A DNA stretch of 64,000 bases, taken from contig NZ_JABUAE010000024.1 of NCBI RefSeq assembly GCF_013314535.1, positions 1-64,000 on the forward strand, written 5' to 3'. Position numbers and translations under genes: made by a program. Shown in pieces: positions 47,414 through 55,604 of this stretch. This DNA is from Bacillus sp. Xin1 (lineage in GTDB: Bacteria; Bacillota; Bacilli; Bacillales; Bacillaceae_G). The notes beneath the pieces were generated by a model. It was given only the letters and a program-made list of their open reading frames with translations, ran no database searches and was not told where the DNA came from. Every line of letters begins with the position of its first letter. Position 1 is the stretch's first letter.

Positions 47414-48392
47414 AATTCGCGCGTTCTTTTCGCTCCCACAAACTTAAATGCATATATGGATCAAAAGCCCATTCTGTATAGCCGTTGTCTTTATACATAC
47501 CAAAGTGTAAGTGCGGAGGGAATTTCCCAGATGTGCCAGGAGGGCCGTAGCCTGTGTTACCAACGAAGCCAATGACTTTTCCTGGTTCGACAATTTGCCC
47601 AAGTTGTATGTCTTTCGAAAATCCGCCTAAATGTGCGTAATAATGATAATTGTTATATAAATCGCGAATACCGATGCGCCAGCCACCGAGGCGATTCCAG
47701 CCCTTTGTTTCGATAATGCCATAGCAGGTAGACCTTACTGGTACGCCATGTCCTGCAAAAATATCGGTGCCTTCATGAATACGTCTTCCGCCAAAGCTGC
47801 GACCAGCACCGAATGTACTACGGTAGCTATTATCGCTATAAACAGGAAGAGGAAAAGCATTTCCTTGTAAGTTAATGCGATCATAGTGCTTATAGATGCG
47901 AGCATACTCGGTAATTAATTCAACCGTTTTTGCGCGTCTATAATATTCCCACAGCATAATTTTAATACGGTCTTCTGAAGTCCCTTGCTTCTTTATAATA
48001 GTTGCCATTGTGTGCAAAAGATCTCGGTCGTTATTTGCATTTGCAAATCCGTCTGTATCGCCATCTAAACCAATCCCGCCAAAGAGAGAAATCGTATGGG
48101 GCAATGTATCATTATAAGTGGCATTGGCAGGGCCAGACCACATTTCTGGTTTAAAGTAAATGGATATGACGGCATCAGGTTTTTTCGGAATATCTTTTCT
48201 TACGCTACGAATGTTACGTTCATATTGATCAATTGCGGCTACATAATACCAGGGAATATTAGTCTTTTGTTCAGTTTCCTTATATAATGTCATGCGCTGT
48301 TCATAAATTTGATTTTGATCCACTTCACCATAGGCAATACCTTGCCCAAGAAAAAAGTAAATAGAAAGAAATAGGGCAATCTTTCGAAGCAT
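47394..48392 (-). CDS. lytH: Sporulation L-Ala-D-Glu endopeptidase LytH (M23)
   Basis: 332 residues with a signal peptide (residues 1-23). The M23 domain is C-terminal: metal-binding HEGTDIFAGHGVPV and the catalytic PPHLHFGM. It matches B. subtilis LytH (YunA), which cuts stem peptides in the spore cortex leaving single L-alanine side chains. AAGGAGTT precedes the ATG. Confidence 0.92.
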   Translation of the reverse strand: MLRKIALFLSIYFFLGQGIAYGEVDQNQIYEQRMTLYKETEQKTNIPWYYVAAIDQYERNIRSVRKDIPKKPDAVISIYFKPEMWSGPANATYNDTLPHTISLFGGIGLDGDTDGFANANNDRDLLHTMATIIKKQGTSEDRIKIMLWEYYRRAKTVELITEYARIYKHYDRINLQGNAFPLPVYSDNSYRSTFGAGRSFGGRRIHEGTDIFAGHGVPVRSTCYGIIETKGWNRLGGWRIGIRDLYNNYHYYAHLGGFSKDIQLGQIVEPGKVIGFVGNTGYGPPGTSGKFPPHLHFGMYKDNGYTEWAFDPYMHLSLWERKERANLKNNRS

Positions 48393-48582
48393 GAAAATAA
48401 ACTCCTTTCACAACATCACTCTTTTTAGTGTGGGATATACGAGATATTTCATTATAGTAAATCATTGGTAAAAATTCTTGGAATCTTCATTTGAGCAAAT
48501 CGCTTTCATACGTTAGAATAGATATGTTACATTGAAAGAAGCGAACACGGTAAACTATTTCATATTGTGCGGAGTTGATAAC

Positions 48583-49479
48583 ATGGCAAAACAAACAGAA
48601 TATAAGCGCAAGCCCGAATGGTTGAAAATTAAGTTAAATACAAATGAAAACTATACAGGCTTAAAGAAAATGATGCGTTCTAAGCAGCTTCATACCGTTT
48701 GTGAAGAGGCAAAATGTCCAAACATTCACGAATGTTGGGCAGTAAGAAAAACAGCAACATTTATGATCTTAGGTGCGGTTTGTACACGTGCTTGTCGTTT
48801 TTGTGCGGTTAAAACAGGCTTACCAACAGAGCTTGATTTACAAGAACCAGAACGCGTAGCAGATTCTGTTGTACAAATGGGTTTAAAACACGTTGTTATA
48901 ACAGCGGTTGCACGTGATGATTTAAAAGATGGCGGAGCAGCTGTTTTTGCTGAAACAGTACGCGCTGTTCGTCGTAAAAATCCATTCACGTCTATTGAAG
49001 TGTTACCATCTGATATGGGCGGGGTAGAAGAAAACTTAAAAATGTTAATGGATACAAAACCAGATATTTTAAACCATAACATTGAAACAGTACGTCGATT
49101 ATCTGACCGAGTTCGCGCTAGAGCAAAATATCTTCGTTCATTAGAGTTTTTACGTCGTGCAAAAGAAATGCAACCTGATATTCCAACTAAATCTAGCATT
49201 ATGGTGGGACTAGGTGAAACAAGAGAAGACTTAATTGAAGCAATGGACGACTTACGTGCGAACAATGTGGATATTTTAACACTTGGACAATATCTACAAC
49301 CATCTAAAAAGCATTTACCAGTTATTAAATACTACACACCAGCTGAATTTGCTGAGCTGAAAGAAATTGCACTTAGCAAAGGGTTTAGCCACTGTGAAGC
49401 TGGTCCGCTTGTTCGTTCTTCTTATCATGCAGATGAGCAAGTACGTTCTGCAAAAGAAAATACAGCAGCAGCAAAATAA
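48583..49479 (+). CDS. lipA: Lipoyl synthase
   Basis: 298 residues. The auxiliary cluster cysteines are 40, 45 and 51 ([16 protein letters not shown]) and the radical-SAM cysteines are 67, 71 and 74 (VCTRACRFC). It inserts two sulfurs into octanoyl chains on GcvH and E2 proteins. ATG 48583 follows GCGGAG; an upstream ATG at 48532 has no good site. GcvH, the carrier for lipoyl assembly, is at 23182. Confidence 0.96.
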   Translation: MAKQTEYKRKPEWLKIKLNTNENYTGLKKMMRSKQLHTVCEEAKCPNIHECWAVRKTATFMILGAVCTRACRFCAVKTGLPTELDLQEPERVADSVVQMGLKHVVITAVARDDLKDGGAAVFAETVRAVRRKNPFTSIEVLPSDMGGVEENLKMLMDTKPDILNHNIETVRRLSDRVRARAKYLRSLEFLRRAKEMQPDIPTKSSIMVGLGETREDLIEAMDDLRANNVDILTLGQYLQPSKKHLPVIKYYTPAEFAELKEIALSKGFSHCEAGPLVRSSYHADEQVRSAKENTAAAK

Positions 49480-49486
49480 TTGTAAA

Positions 49487-49527
49487 AAATCCTTCTTAGT
49501 GAGAATGCTAAGAGGGATTCTTTTTTA
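49487..49527 (+). terminator. Terminator of lipA
   Basis: AATCCTTCTTAG pairs with CTAAGAGGGATT (imperfect), then T6. Confidence 0.75.
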
Positions 49528-49538
49528 GGGGGAATCTT

Positions 49539-49868
49539 ATGAAGGCTTTTTTATTTTTAGCGATTGCGATTGTAAGTGAAGTATTTGGGACAACGATGTT
49601 AAAGGTATCAAATGGTTTTACAAAAGTGCTTCCAAACATAGGAGTAGTATTAGGTTTTGCCTCAGCATTTTTCTTTCTGTCAAAATCGCTGCAACACATC
49701 CAACTGAGTACGGCTTATGCCATTTGGTCAGGAGTAGGAACAGCTTTAACAGCATTAATTGGTGTACTTATTTGGAAAGATGTCTTCACGTGGCAAACTG
49801 CTCTTGGAATTGCTCTTATTATAGGTGGGGTTATCGTACTGAATATGTCGGGCTCGGGTGCTCACTAA
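49539..49868 (+). CDS. Small multidrug resistance (SMR) efflux protein
   Basis: 109 residues, four membrane helices. The essential helix 1 glutamate is Glu 14 in AIVSEVFGTTMLK, and helix 3 has the SMR signature YAIWSGVGTALTALIG. Such proteins export quaternary ammonium compounds or guanidinium as dual-topology dimers. It is a single gene, not the paired EbrAB type. Strong site TTAGGGGG and terminator at 49867-49895. Confidence 0.9.
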   Translation: MKAFLFLAIAIVSEVFGTTMLKVSNGFTKVLPNIGVVLGFASAFFFLSKSLQHIQLSTAYAIWSGVGTALTALIGVLIWKDVFTWQTALGIALIIGGVIVLNMSGSGAH

Positions 49869-49895
49869 AAAGAGAGCTAAATTTAGCTCTCTTTT
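49867..49895 (+). terminator. Terminator of the SMR gene
   Basis: AAAAGAGAGCTAAA pairs with TTTAGCTCTCTTTT. Confidence 0.85.
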
Positions 49896-49924
49896 CGATA
49901 TAAATTCATATGGATTTGCTGAAA

Positions 49925-50058
49925 CACAAGCGGTGGCTATGAAAATAAAAGGGGAATCTCCACTTGTTAATTCCTTTTGTTTTCACATGGCATGGGGCGA
50001 AAAAAGGTCCTGACCGCATCTATCCACAGCAGGACGATCTCTCCCATCTAAAAGAAAT
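49925..50058 (+). repeat. R2 dispersed repeat copy
   Basis: GTGGCTATGAAAATAAAAGG, ATCTCCACTTGTT, TTGTTTTCACATGGCATGGG, GACCGCATCTATCCA, GCAGGACGATCTC and CCATCTAAAAGAAATG match the R2 consensus in plus orientation. Confidence 0.75.
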
Positions 50059-50074
50059 GTTTTACCTGGATTTT

Positions 50075-50551
50075 TCAATTTGTTTTTCTATATTCTAAAA
50101 CAGTATTTTGACATGTGGATAAAATCTTTTTTAATTCTTCTGTGGATAATTCAATTGTAAATTCTGGAACACCAGGTGTAATTAAAATTTTGTCATAGAC
50201 ATAGATGGAATGATCCACAATAATCGTTACATCCTGTGAATAACCAAATGGTGCCACGCATCCGGGAATACAGCCTGTTTGTTCTCTTAGTTCATCAGGT
50301 GAACAAATTGATAGGCGTTCTCCAGTGAGTTCTTTCATTTCATTTCTCTCGAGACGAGTTCCTTCCAGTGTGAAGAACACGTAATAGGATCCAGATTTTG
50401 ATTTTAAAAATAAACTTTTACTAGGAGCCCCTTGCAAGCCGAGACGTTCACGAACGACTCGATCTGTCTCGTAATCGAGAACAGGTTCGTGCTCAAATTT
50501 TTCGTAGGAGGCATTTGTTTTATGTAATAAAGAGATAACTTCTTCGTACAT
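50075..50551 (-). CDS. YbaK/EbsC-domain protein (possible aminoacyl-tRNA editing)
   Basis: 158 residues. The YbaK-type domain is seen in FLKSKSGSYYVFFTLEGTRLE, a conserved lysine after SPSKSL-like text (APSKSLFLK), and GCIPGCVAPFGYSQDV, where family members carry a GxxPPFG loop. Relatives such as ProX deacylate mischarged Ala-tRNA(Pro). The specific tRNA is unknown. Monocistronic. Confidence 0.85.
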   Translation of the reverse strand: MYEEVISLLHKTNASYEKFEHEPVLDYETDRVVRERLGLQGAPSKSLFLKSKSGSYYVFFTLEGTRLERNEMKELTGERLSICSPDELREQTGCIPGCVAPFGYSQDVTIIVDHSIYVYDKILITPGVPEFTIELSTEELKKILSTCQNTVLEYRKTN

Positions 50552-50570
50552 ATTTTGGTGATACCCCTTT

Positions 50571-50740
50571 CTATATTTGTTGCATATTCAACATCACTTT
50601 TTTAAATTTTTTCGCACTTAAAATTTCATGTGTCAAAAATTTTCCATTGTAAAAAGCTCCGTATGTTGTGAAGGCACAAGGAGCATGTTGTGCATCTTCT
50701 CGCGATGTCAACTGAATGCATTCAAAAGGGATATTATGTC
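50571..50740 (-). pseudogene. C-terminal remnant of a YoaP-like acetyltransferase gene
   Basis: The minus-strand frame encodes HNIPFECIQLTSREDAQ, then TTYGAFYNGKFLTHEILSAK and KFKKVML, ending at TAG 50571. This looks like the YoaP-like domain found at the C-terminus of GNAT proteins such as B. subtilis YoaP. Nothing GNAT-like precedes it: the frame runs back into the histidine phosphatase gene. The body of the gene seems to have been lost. Confidence 0.5.
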
Positions 50741-51279
50741 CCCCACAATCTGTGGATTGTCGTTTGTTCATCGATTGTAATTTCATAAATATCGGGATTG
50801 CTTAAGCTTTTCCACTCTAGAAAACCAATTCGATCGTCAAAGTATTTTAAAAGGAGTGTTAATAAATTTCCATGTGTAACAAGTAATGTTACTTGTTGTT
50901 CTTGTTGTAAAATATCTTGAATAAGCGATGCACCGCGGTCCATCGCCTGCTTTGTTGACTCTCCACCTGAAAAGGCAATATCTATATTTGTAAACGTATA
51001 TTCTAGTTTTTGTAGCCAATCGTCTAATGGAGCATTGCTCAATATGCGCTCTGCTAATCTTTCGTCTTCTTTAATTGGCAAATTTGCGCGCAATGCAAAT
51101 GGTGCAATAGATTGAATCGTTCGGGTAAAAGGGCTTGAAATAATGGACTCTATTTGCAAGTTCTTCTGCATAAGAACATCAGCAAGGAATTGCGCCTGTT
51201 CCTCGCCTGCAATTGTTAACGCTGCATTTCTCTCTTGTCCAGTAGCTGAGCAGTGACGTACAACAATAACCTTTTTCAA
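50734..51279 (-). CDS. Histidine phosphatase family protein
   Basis: 181 residues. The phosphohistidine site is in VIVVRHCSATGQE (His 9, with RH in place of the common RHG) and the second histidine in LLVTHGNLL. The fold is that of phosphoglycerate-mutase-like phosphatases; substrate unknown. The start is TTG 51279 behind GAGGGATGAAT. Confidence 0.85.
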   Translation of the reverse strand: MKKVIVVRHCSATGQERNAALTIAGEEQAQFLADVLMQKNLQIESIISSPFTRTIQSIAPFALRANLPIKEDERLAERILSNAPLDDWLQKLEYTFTNIDIAFSGGESTKQAMDRGASLIQDILQQEQQVTLLVTHGNLLTLLLKYFDDRIGFLEWKSLSNPDIYEITIDEQTTIHRLWGT

Positions 51280-51348
51280 AATTCATCCCTCATTTGTTCA
51301 AGTTGACGATACATACTTCGACAAAAAGGAAAAAAAATCCTCTATACA

Positions 51349-51380
51349 AAAAAACTAAGCTCAAGTAGGCTTAGTTTTTT
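51349..51380 (-). terminator. Terminator of the YhfC-family gene
   Basis: AAAAAACTAAGC and GCTTAGTTTTTT form the stem; the T run follows on the minus strand. Confidence 0.8.
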
Positions 51381-52150
51381 TCTGGTTCAATTGTCAGTTT
51401 GTCTTTCATTTTACGAATGAGAATGAAGGCGGCAACTGCACAAATAAAAGTAATTCCTTCTGCAACAAATATATTGATAACTTGTTTCTGATAAAGAGCT
51501 GCAAAGAAGTCTATAAATGCATGGAACAAGGCGGCATATATAACAAAAATATATTTCTTATGTTTAACGCCGTATAATACAAGCATTGAGAAGGCGATTT
51601 GTAAGACAAGAGCTAAGATTCTTTCTAAGCCACCAAGTAGGTAGAGATAGGAAGGAGTACTAAGTAATAAATCTTGCAATTGACTGAGTTGAGGGGCCTT
51701 TTCAATAAGTTTTGAAAAACTCCCATTGTTAATTGAAATAGCAAAGTATAGAGTTTGCAGACTAGCTAGCGCTCCAATTGAAATAGATTCAATTCCTCCG
51801 TGTCCAATTCCGTACGCTAAACCATCTTTATATTCCCGGAATTTCTTCAGTAAGTAGAAGAAGGCAATGAATCGCCCTGCTTCTTCAAAGATAGCGGCAG
51901 TGAGTCCACCGTATAGGGCATAAAGAAATGGATTTTTTAATAACTCAGATGTCGTAGGGTTCCCAAGCATAAATACGTGAAAAGGTGTTTCAAGGATTTG
52001 CGCAAATCCGATAAAGATAAGAACACCAATACCAACAACTCTCCAGTTTATATGATATTTTTTTCGAAAATAAATAAGCACGATAATGGGGACGAGAACC
52101 GAAATCGTCAGTTGCAAAATCATACTAGTAATTACCGCATTTGAAATCAT
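51371..52150 (-). CDS. YhfC-family intramembrane metalloprotease-like protein
   Basis: 259 residues with seven or eight membrane helices. Conserved polar motifs are FEEAGRF, GIGHGGIESI and FHAFIDFFAALYQ; their Glu/His spacing is like that of CPBP-type membrane proteases. I recognise it as YhfC (DUF2324/PF10086). ATG 52150 is preferred; GTG codons at 52162 and 52159 are possible. Function unknown. Confidence 0.8.
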   Translation of the reverse strand: MISNAVITSMILQLTISVLVPIIVLIYFRKKYHINWRVVGIGVLIFIGFAQILETPFHVFMLGNPTTSELLKNPFLYALYGGLTAAIFEEAGRFIAFFYLLKKFREYKDGLAYGIGHGGIESISIGALASLQTLYFAISINNGSFSKLIEKAPQLSQLQDLLLSTPSYLYLLGGLERILALVLQIAFSMLVLYGVKHKKYIFVIYAALFHAFIDFFAALYQKQVINIFVAEGITFICAVAAFILIRKMKDKLTIEPEKN

Positions 52151-52199
52151 ATTTTTCACCACTTTCTAATGTATGTACTCTTATATAAATCTAAATTAT

Positions 52200-52327
52200 A
52201 CCCCTTTTTTAGGGGAGAGAGGAGATCCGACCATGCGTAGAAGTGGTCAGTGCCTTTTTTCGCCCCATGCCATATAAGAACAATAGGAGGAAATGAGTGG
52301 AGATCTTCTTTTGTTTTCATAGCCACG
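52200..52327 (-). repeat. R2 dispersed repeat copy
   Basis: On the minus strand: GTGGCTATGAAAACAAAAGA, ATCTCCACTCATTTCCTCC, GGCATGGGGCGAAAAAAGG, GACCACTTCTACGCATGG and CCTAAAAAAGGGG. Complete-length copy. Confidence 0.75.
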
Positions 52328-52368
52328 AATGATATGGTGGAAAAACAAAATGGATAAAAACAACATAA

Positions 52369-52441
52369 CCCCTTCTTCTTAGATAGGAGAGAGCATCCAT
52401 CTGTGCGTAGAAGCAGTCAGTACCTTTTTTCTTCATAGCCG
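52369..52441 (-). repeat. R2 dispersed repeat, internally deleted copy
   Basis: CGGCTATGAAGAAAAAAGG jumps directly to CTGACTGCTTCTACGCAC and CTAAGAAGAAGGGG. About 50 bases of the R2 middle are absent. It lies 42 bp after the preceding copy in the same orientation. Confidence 0.65.
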
Positions 52442-52548
52442 AAACTTATATGCCAGCAAATCAAAATGGATTTATATATATTATACAGGGAATTAGGGGA
52501 ATCGTTTACCTTAACAAAAATATAGGTATTAAAAAAGGATTTTTTCTG

Positions 52549-52579
52549 TTGACTCTCACGTTGCGTAATACTTTATTGT
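52549..52579 (+). promoter_or_regulatory. MerR-type promoter with 19-bp spacer
   Basis: TTGACT (52549-52554) and TATTGT (52574-52579) are separated by exactly 19 bp, the overlong spacing that MerR regulators correct by twisting DNA. CTCACGTTGCGTAATAC within the spacer resembles a partial dyad of Mta/TipAL operators. Confidence 0.7.
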
Positions 52580-52601
52580 ATGTATTAAGGGAGGCGAAAT
52601 A

Positions 52602-53336
52602 ATGACAATGAGAGTAAAAGAAGTAGCCGATTTAGTTGGTATTAGTGTGCGCACACTACATCATTACGATGAAATTGGGCTTTTAACCCCAGACGAAACG
52701 ACAGAGTCCGGTTATCGTCTGTATTCCAATGAAAACTTAGAGCTATTACAGCAAATTTTATTTTTTAAAGAGCTTGGCTTCCCTTTAAAGAAGATTAAAG
52801 AAATTATCAATAGTCCTTCTTTTGACAGGCAAGAGGCGCTTACGTTGCACCGGAAAATGTTACTTGAAAAGCGCGCTCGACTAGATAAAGTGATTGCGAC
52901 AATTGATAAGACGATTCTGCATACAAAAGGAGAGATTGAAATGACGAATAAAGAAAAATTTGAAGGATTTGATTTTAGTCATAACCCATATGAAGAGGAA
53001 GCACGTGCACGATGGGGAGACGAAGCTGTGGATAAGGCAAATAAAGCAGCTACTGGTATGTCTAAGGAAAAGCAAGAAGAGTTTAATAACATTTATAGAA
53101 ATCTTGCTACACTTCGGCACGGTGCGCCTGATTCTAAAGAGGCGCAAGAAGCGATCCAAGTATGGTATGATTATTTGCAAAACTTTGGTCAATATTCATT
53201 AGAGGCGTTTAAAGGGTTAGGACAAATGTATGTCGATGATGAACGTTTTACAAAAAATATTGATCAGTTTGGAGAAGGATTAGCACAGTTTATGTGTGAT
53301 GCAATGGCAATATACGCAGATAACCGTAAAAAATAA
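52602..53336 (+). CDS. MerR-family regulator with TipAS domain (TipAL/Mta-like)
   Basis: 244 residues. The N-terminal winged helix [20 protein letters not shown] plus DEIGLLTP and GYRLYS is classic MerR. A dimerisation coiled coil spans residues about 80-110. The C-terminal TipAS domain ([53 protein letters not shown]) binds thiopeptide-like or other hydrophobic drugs in relatives. It likely activates its own promoter at 52549. No pump gene is co-transcribed. Confidence 0.92.
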   Translation: MTMRVKEVADLVGISVRTLHHYDEIGLLTPDETTESGYRLYSNENLELLQQILFFKELGFPLKKIKEIINSPSFDRQEALTLHRKMLLEKRARLDKVIATIDKTILHTKGEIEMTNKEKFEGFDFSHNPYEEEARARWGDEAVDKANKAATGMSKEKQEEFNNIYRNLATLRHGAPDSKEAQEAIQVWYDYLQNFGQYSLEAFKGLGQMYVDDERFTKNIDQFGEGLAQFMCDAMAIYADNRKK

Positions 53337-53378
53337 AAAGATGGGGTTGCCCTAAGTGGGCAGCCGCCATCTTTTTTA
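53335..53378. terminator. Bidirectional terminator
   Basis: AAAAGATGGGGTTGCCC pairs with GGGCAGCCGCCATCTTTT (bulged), between convergent genes. Confidence 0.8.
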
Positions 53379-53954
53379 TTTTTTAATCATGTCATTTAGT
53401 GTAGCATTTTGACTATTATTTAAATGCGGATTTTTGCTCATTTCGCGTTTTAACATATCAAGGCTTTGCTCATATTCCTTATTGTTTAATGTACCAGATT
53501 GCAGCCCTTGAATTTGTGTAATCAATTTTTGGTCTGTTGATACATATGCTTTATAATAGCGAGGAACGATGGACAGGGCCGTTTTATATACTTGATCTGC
53601 TACTAACGCAGGGTCTGAAGTATTTGGGCGGTATACAACAAATACTTCATCATCAGTTACAAGCGTAGCGGCATTTGTGACGTCAGGAAGTTGTACGGTC
53701 ATGTTTGTAATCATTTCTGCTACTTTCTCACGGTTAATTGCGCCTACTTGCTTGTTAGATACCTCGTCTTTTTGTTTAGAGGAGTAGCCGACTCTCGTGA
53801 GCCTTGTGTTTGGATTTTCTGTATGATACATGTCGTTTTTATTGGAAACAAGAACACGGCTGCCTTCCTCACGTTCCATTTCTGCTTTATTTGCTGTTTG
53901 GCAACCTGCAAATAAGGAAAGGGTGAGAAGAGAGAGTATTATTTGTTTTTTCAC
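53376..53954 (-). CDS. yutC: YhcN/YlaJ-family sporulation lipoprotein YutC
   Basis: 192 residues. Lipoprotein signal with LFAGC (Cys 18), then a YhcN/YlaJ domain (NREKVAEMITNMTVQLPDVT, VYRPNTSDPALVADQVYKTA). Family members are spore membrane or cortex lipoproteins. The start is GTG 53954 behind AAGGAGGTGAT. The order with yutD matches B. subtilis. Confidence 0.87.
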   Translation of the reverse strand: MKKQIILSLLTLSLFAGCQTANKAEMEREEGSRVLVSNKNDMYHTENPNTRLTRVGYSSKQKDEVSNKQVGAINREKVAEMITNMTVQLPDVTNAATLVTDDEVFVVYRPNTSDPALVADQVYKTALSIVPRYYKAYVSTDQKLITQIQGLQSGTLNNKEYEQSLDMLKREMSKNPHLNNSQNATLNDMIKK

Positions 53955-54072
53955 GATGTATCACCTCCTTCTCCATAGCATTTACTACTTTTCAATTTTT
54001 TGTATTTGAAATTGTTGGTTGTTAGGCTTTGTGATACGATAAAAAGAAGAATGCTTAGAAAGGAAGTTAGTG

Positions 54073-54375
54073 ATGGAGCAAAAGCAAGAGATTCATGCTA
54101 CGGTGAACATTAATAATGTTCAGTACGAAGTAATTAAAGACTATCGTGACGGTTTTCGTGAAGAAGCATTTAAAGAGCGCTACGCAGAAATTTTAAATAA
54201 ATATGATTATATCGTTGGTGACTGGGGATACGATCAACTCAGATTACGCGGATTTTTTGATGATAGTAATCAACGTGCGACATATGATACGAAAATTAGC
54301 ACTTTATCGGAGTACTTATATGAGTACTGTAATTTTGGTTGTGCACACTTTGTATTACGAAAAGTGAAGAAGTAA
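54073..54375 (+). CDS. yutD: YutD-family protein (DUF1027)
   Basis: 100 residues, acidic, with the DUF1027 core EVIKDYRDGFREEAFKERY and YDYIVGDWGYDQLRLRGFF, then a C-terminal FGCAHFVLRK. Conserved in Firmicutes, function unknown. ATG 54073 follows AAAGGAAG at 7 bases; GTG 54070 is less likely. Confidence 0.87.
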   Translation: MEQKQEIHATVNINNVQYEVIKDYRDGFREEAFKERYAEILNKYDYIVGDWGYDQLRLRGFFDDSNQRATYDTKISTLSEYLYEYCNFGCAHFVLRKVKK

Positions 54376-54411
54376 AAAAACTCCTCTTACGTAGATGTAA
54401 GAGGAGTTTTT
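54376..54411. terminator. Bidirectional terminator
   Basis: AAAACTCCTCTTAC pairs with GTAAGAGGAGTTTT. Confidence 0.85.
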
Positions 54412-54912
54412 CTACAAGCAAATTGAAATAAGGTCACCTTCAGAAAGCATTGTATTTGGTTTCATTCTCTGTCCGTTTAACTGAATGTGTCCGTTCTTTA
54501 TTCTGTCTACAATCAAAGTACGACTCCAATCTGAAATATATGTTGATAAAGCTTTGTCAATGCGATGGGAGCCAAGGACTGTTTCTAATACAATGGTTAT
54601 TTCTGTAGTACCATTTTCTTTATATTGCATAATGGAAATGGTAGAGGTCATTTCGTTTTCATCTTTTTGAAATACATCAATCGTTTCCACATGATCAGAA
54701 AACGATTTATAAATGTGAAGTTTTTTATTCCACGTATGGCCTTTCGGGCATTTATAAATAGCAAAGCGGTAAATGTTCTTTCCATTTGCGTTATGCCTGC
54801 GAATATTTGTATCAATAAAAAGGGTGGTATGCCCGCAATTTTTACAATGTTTTTCGATTGTCGTTTCAAATTCATTTTCATATAAATTCCAAGAAAGTTG
54901 TACTTTCTGCAT
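54412..54912 (-). CDS. Zinc-ribbon plus S4-like RNA-binding protein
   Basis: 166 residues. The N-terminal part has a likely zinc site: Cys 23 and Cys 26 in KHCKNCGH with Cys 55 and His 59 in YKCPKGHTW. The C-terminal 50 residues (RIDKALSTYISDWSRTLIVD, RIKNGHIQLNGQ, MKPNTMLSEGDLISI) have the S4 fold pattern seen in pseudouridine synthases, ribosomal S4 and YlmH-type proteins. It therefore may bind rRNA or stalled ribosomes; this is inference. I do not know a named family with this pair. Monocistronic on the minus strand. Confidence 0.72.
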   Translation of the reverse strand: MQKVQLSWNLYENEFETTIEKHCKNCGHTTLFIDTNIRRHNANGKNIYRFAIYKCPKGHTWNKKLHIYKSFSDHVETIDVFQKDENEMTSTISIMQYKENGTTEITIVLETVLGSHRIDKALSTYISDWSRTLIVDRIKNGHIQLNGQRMKPNTMLSEGDLISICL

Positions 54913-54995
54913 TTTCCTTCACCTCGTATATATTGGGTAAAGGAACGTAATACAGCTATTTGGATGTTTTGCAGTATGAATAGGGAAGAAATAGA

Positions 54996-55031
54996 TAAAA
55001 ATAAAAAGAGGTTCCCTTAAGAGGAACCTCC
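54996..55031 (-). terminator. Terminator of the small minus-strand unit
   Basis: GAGGTTCC and GGAACCTC (55008-55015, 55023-55030) form the stem; on the minus strand TTTTTATTTTTA follows. Confidence 0.8.
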
Positions 55032-55039
55032 GTACAACA

Positions 55040-55147
55040 TCATACTACAGATGCGTTACGTTCCTTTGTAATGGGAAATGAACAGACTACTCCCTTGATA
55101 AAGCGCATAGCTTTTTTGAGAGTAATGCTATTCAATTGCTGATCCAT
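55040..55147 (-). CDS. Candidate 35-residue small protein
   Basis: A short frame starting ATG 55147 encodes MDQQLNSITLKKAMRFIKGV then VCSFPITKERNASVV, basic and partly hydrophobic. It begins at TAATG, overlapping the stop of a 6-codon leader frame (55167-55147, MPTFTL) that has AAAGGA upstream. It sits between a good promoter (55208-55235) and a terminator (54996-55031), which supports a real transcript. Whether protein or RNA is the product is unknown. Confidence 0.45.
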   Translation of the reverse strand: MDQQLNSITLKKAMRFIKGVVCSFPITKERNASVV

Positions 55148-55207
55148 TACAAAGTAAATGTTGGCATACGTAGTAGACGTCCTTTCTTCCAAATAGATTT
55201 GCTTTTA

Positions 55208-55235
55208 AGTATAACACAAAAGATAGAAAATTCAA
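55208..55235 (-). promoter_or_regulatory. Promoter of the small minus-strand unit
   Basis: TTGAAT (55230-55235) and TATACT (55208-55213) read on the minus strand with a 16-bp spacer; GTGT before the -10. Confidence 0.55.
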
Positions 55236-55299
55236 AATTTATTACATATATCAACTTAATTTTCCAACATATACCCATGTCGATTTCAAGCACCTAAGT

Positions 55300-55430
55300 C
55301 GCGGCTATGAAAACAAAAGAACATCTCCACTCGCTTTTTCCTTTTGTTCTCACTAGGCATGGGGCCAAAAAAGGCACTGACCGCTTCTATCCATCGCTGG
55401 ACGCTCTCTTCCCACCTAAAAAATGGTTGT
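55300..55430 (+). repeat. R2 dispersed repeat copy
   Basis: GCGGCTATGAAAACAAAAGA, CATCTCCACTCG, CCTTTTGTTCTCAC, GGCATGGGG, AAAAAAGGCACTGACCGC, TTCTATCCATCG and CCCACCTAAAAAATGG match R2. It is followed 20 bp later by a complete bcr1. Confidence 0.75.
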
Positions 55431-55451
55431 ATGTCAGTTTTTCAATTTGTA

Positions 55452-55604
55452 TTTATCCCGCACTAACGGGCAGTAATCCTCCCACCTCAAAATTCGGCGG
55501 GAGCAAAGAAGTTAGGTGGGAGATAAACTGCCCGTAAAGGCCCGATTGGTTCAACTAATAATCCGTGGGGGATAAAGCCCCCACGGATTAAAGTTTCACT
55601 TTAT
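55452..55604 (+). repeat. bcr1 repeat, complete copy
   Basis: 153 bases bounded by TTTAT (55452-55456 and 55600-55604). The right TTTAT contains the stop codon of the convergent DUF3055-like gene. Confidence 0.92.

Noticed and set aside
48726-49265. 179-codon minus-strand frame within lipA
   Set aside because: Antisense of a highly conserved gene; composition (serine, arginine, threonine rich) is typical of a shadow frame.
55307-55537. 76-codon plus-strand frame across R2 and bcr1
   Set aside because: Translation of two noncoding repeats; its end (YPALTGSNPPTSKF) is the same bcr1 reading that ends the broken PepSY gene.
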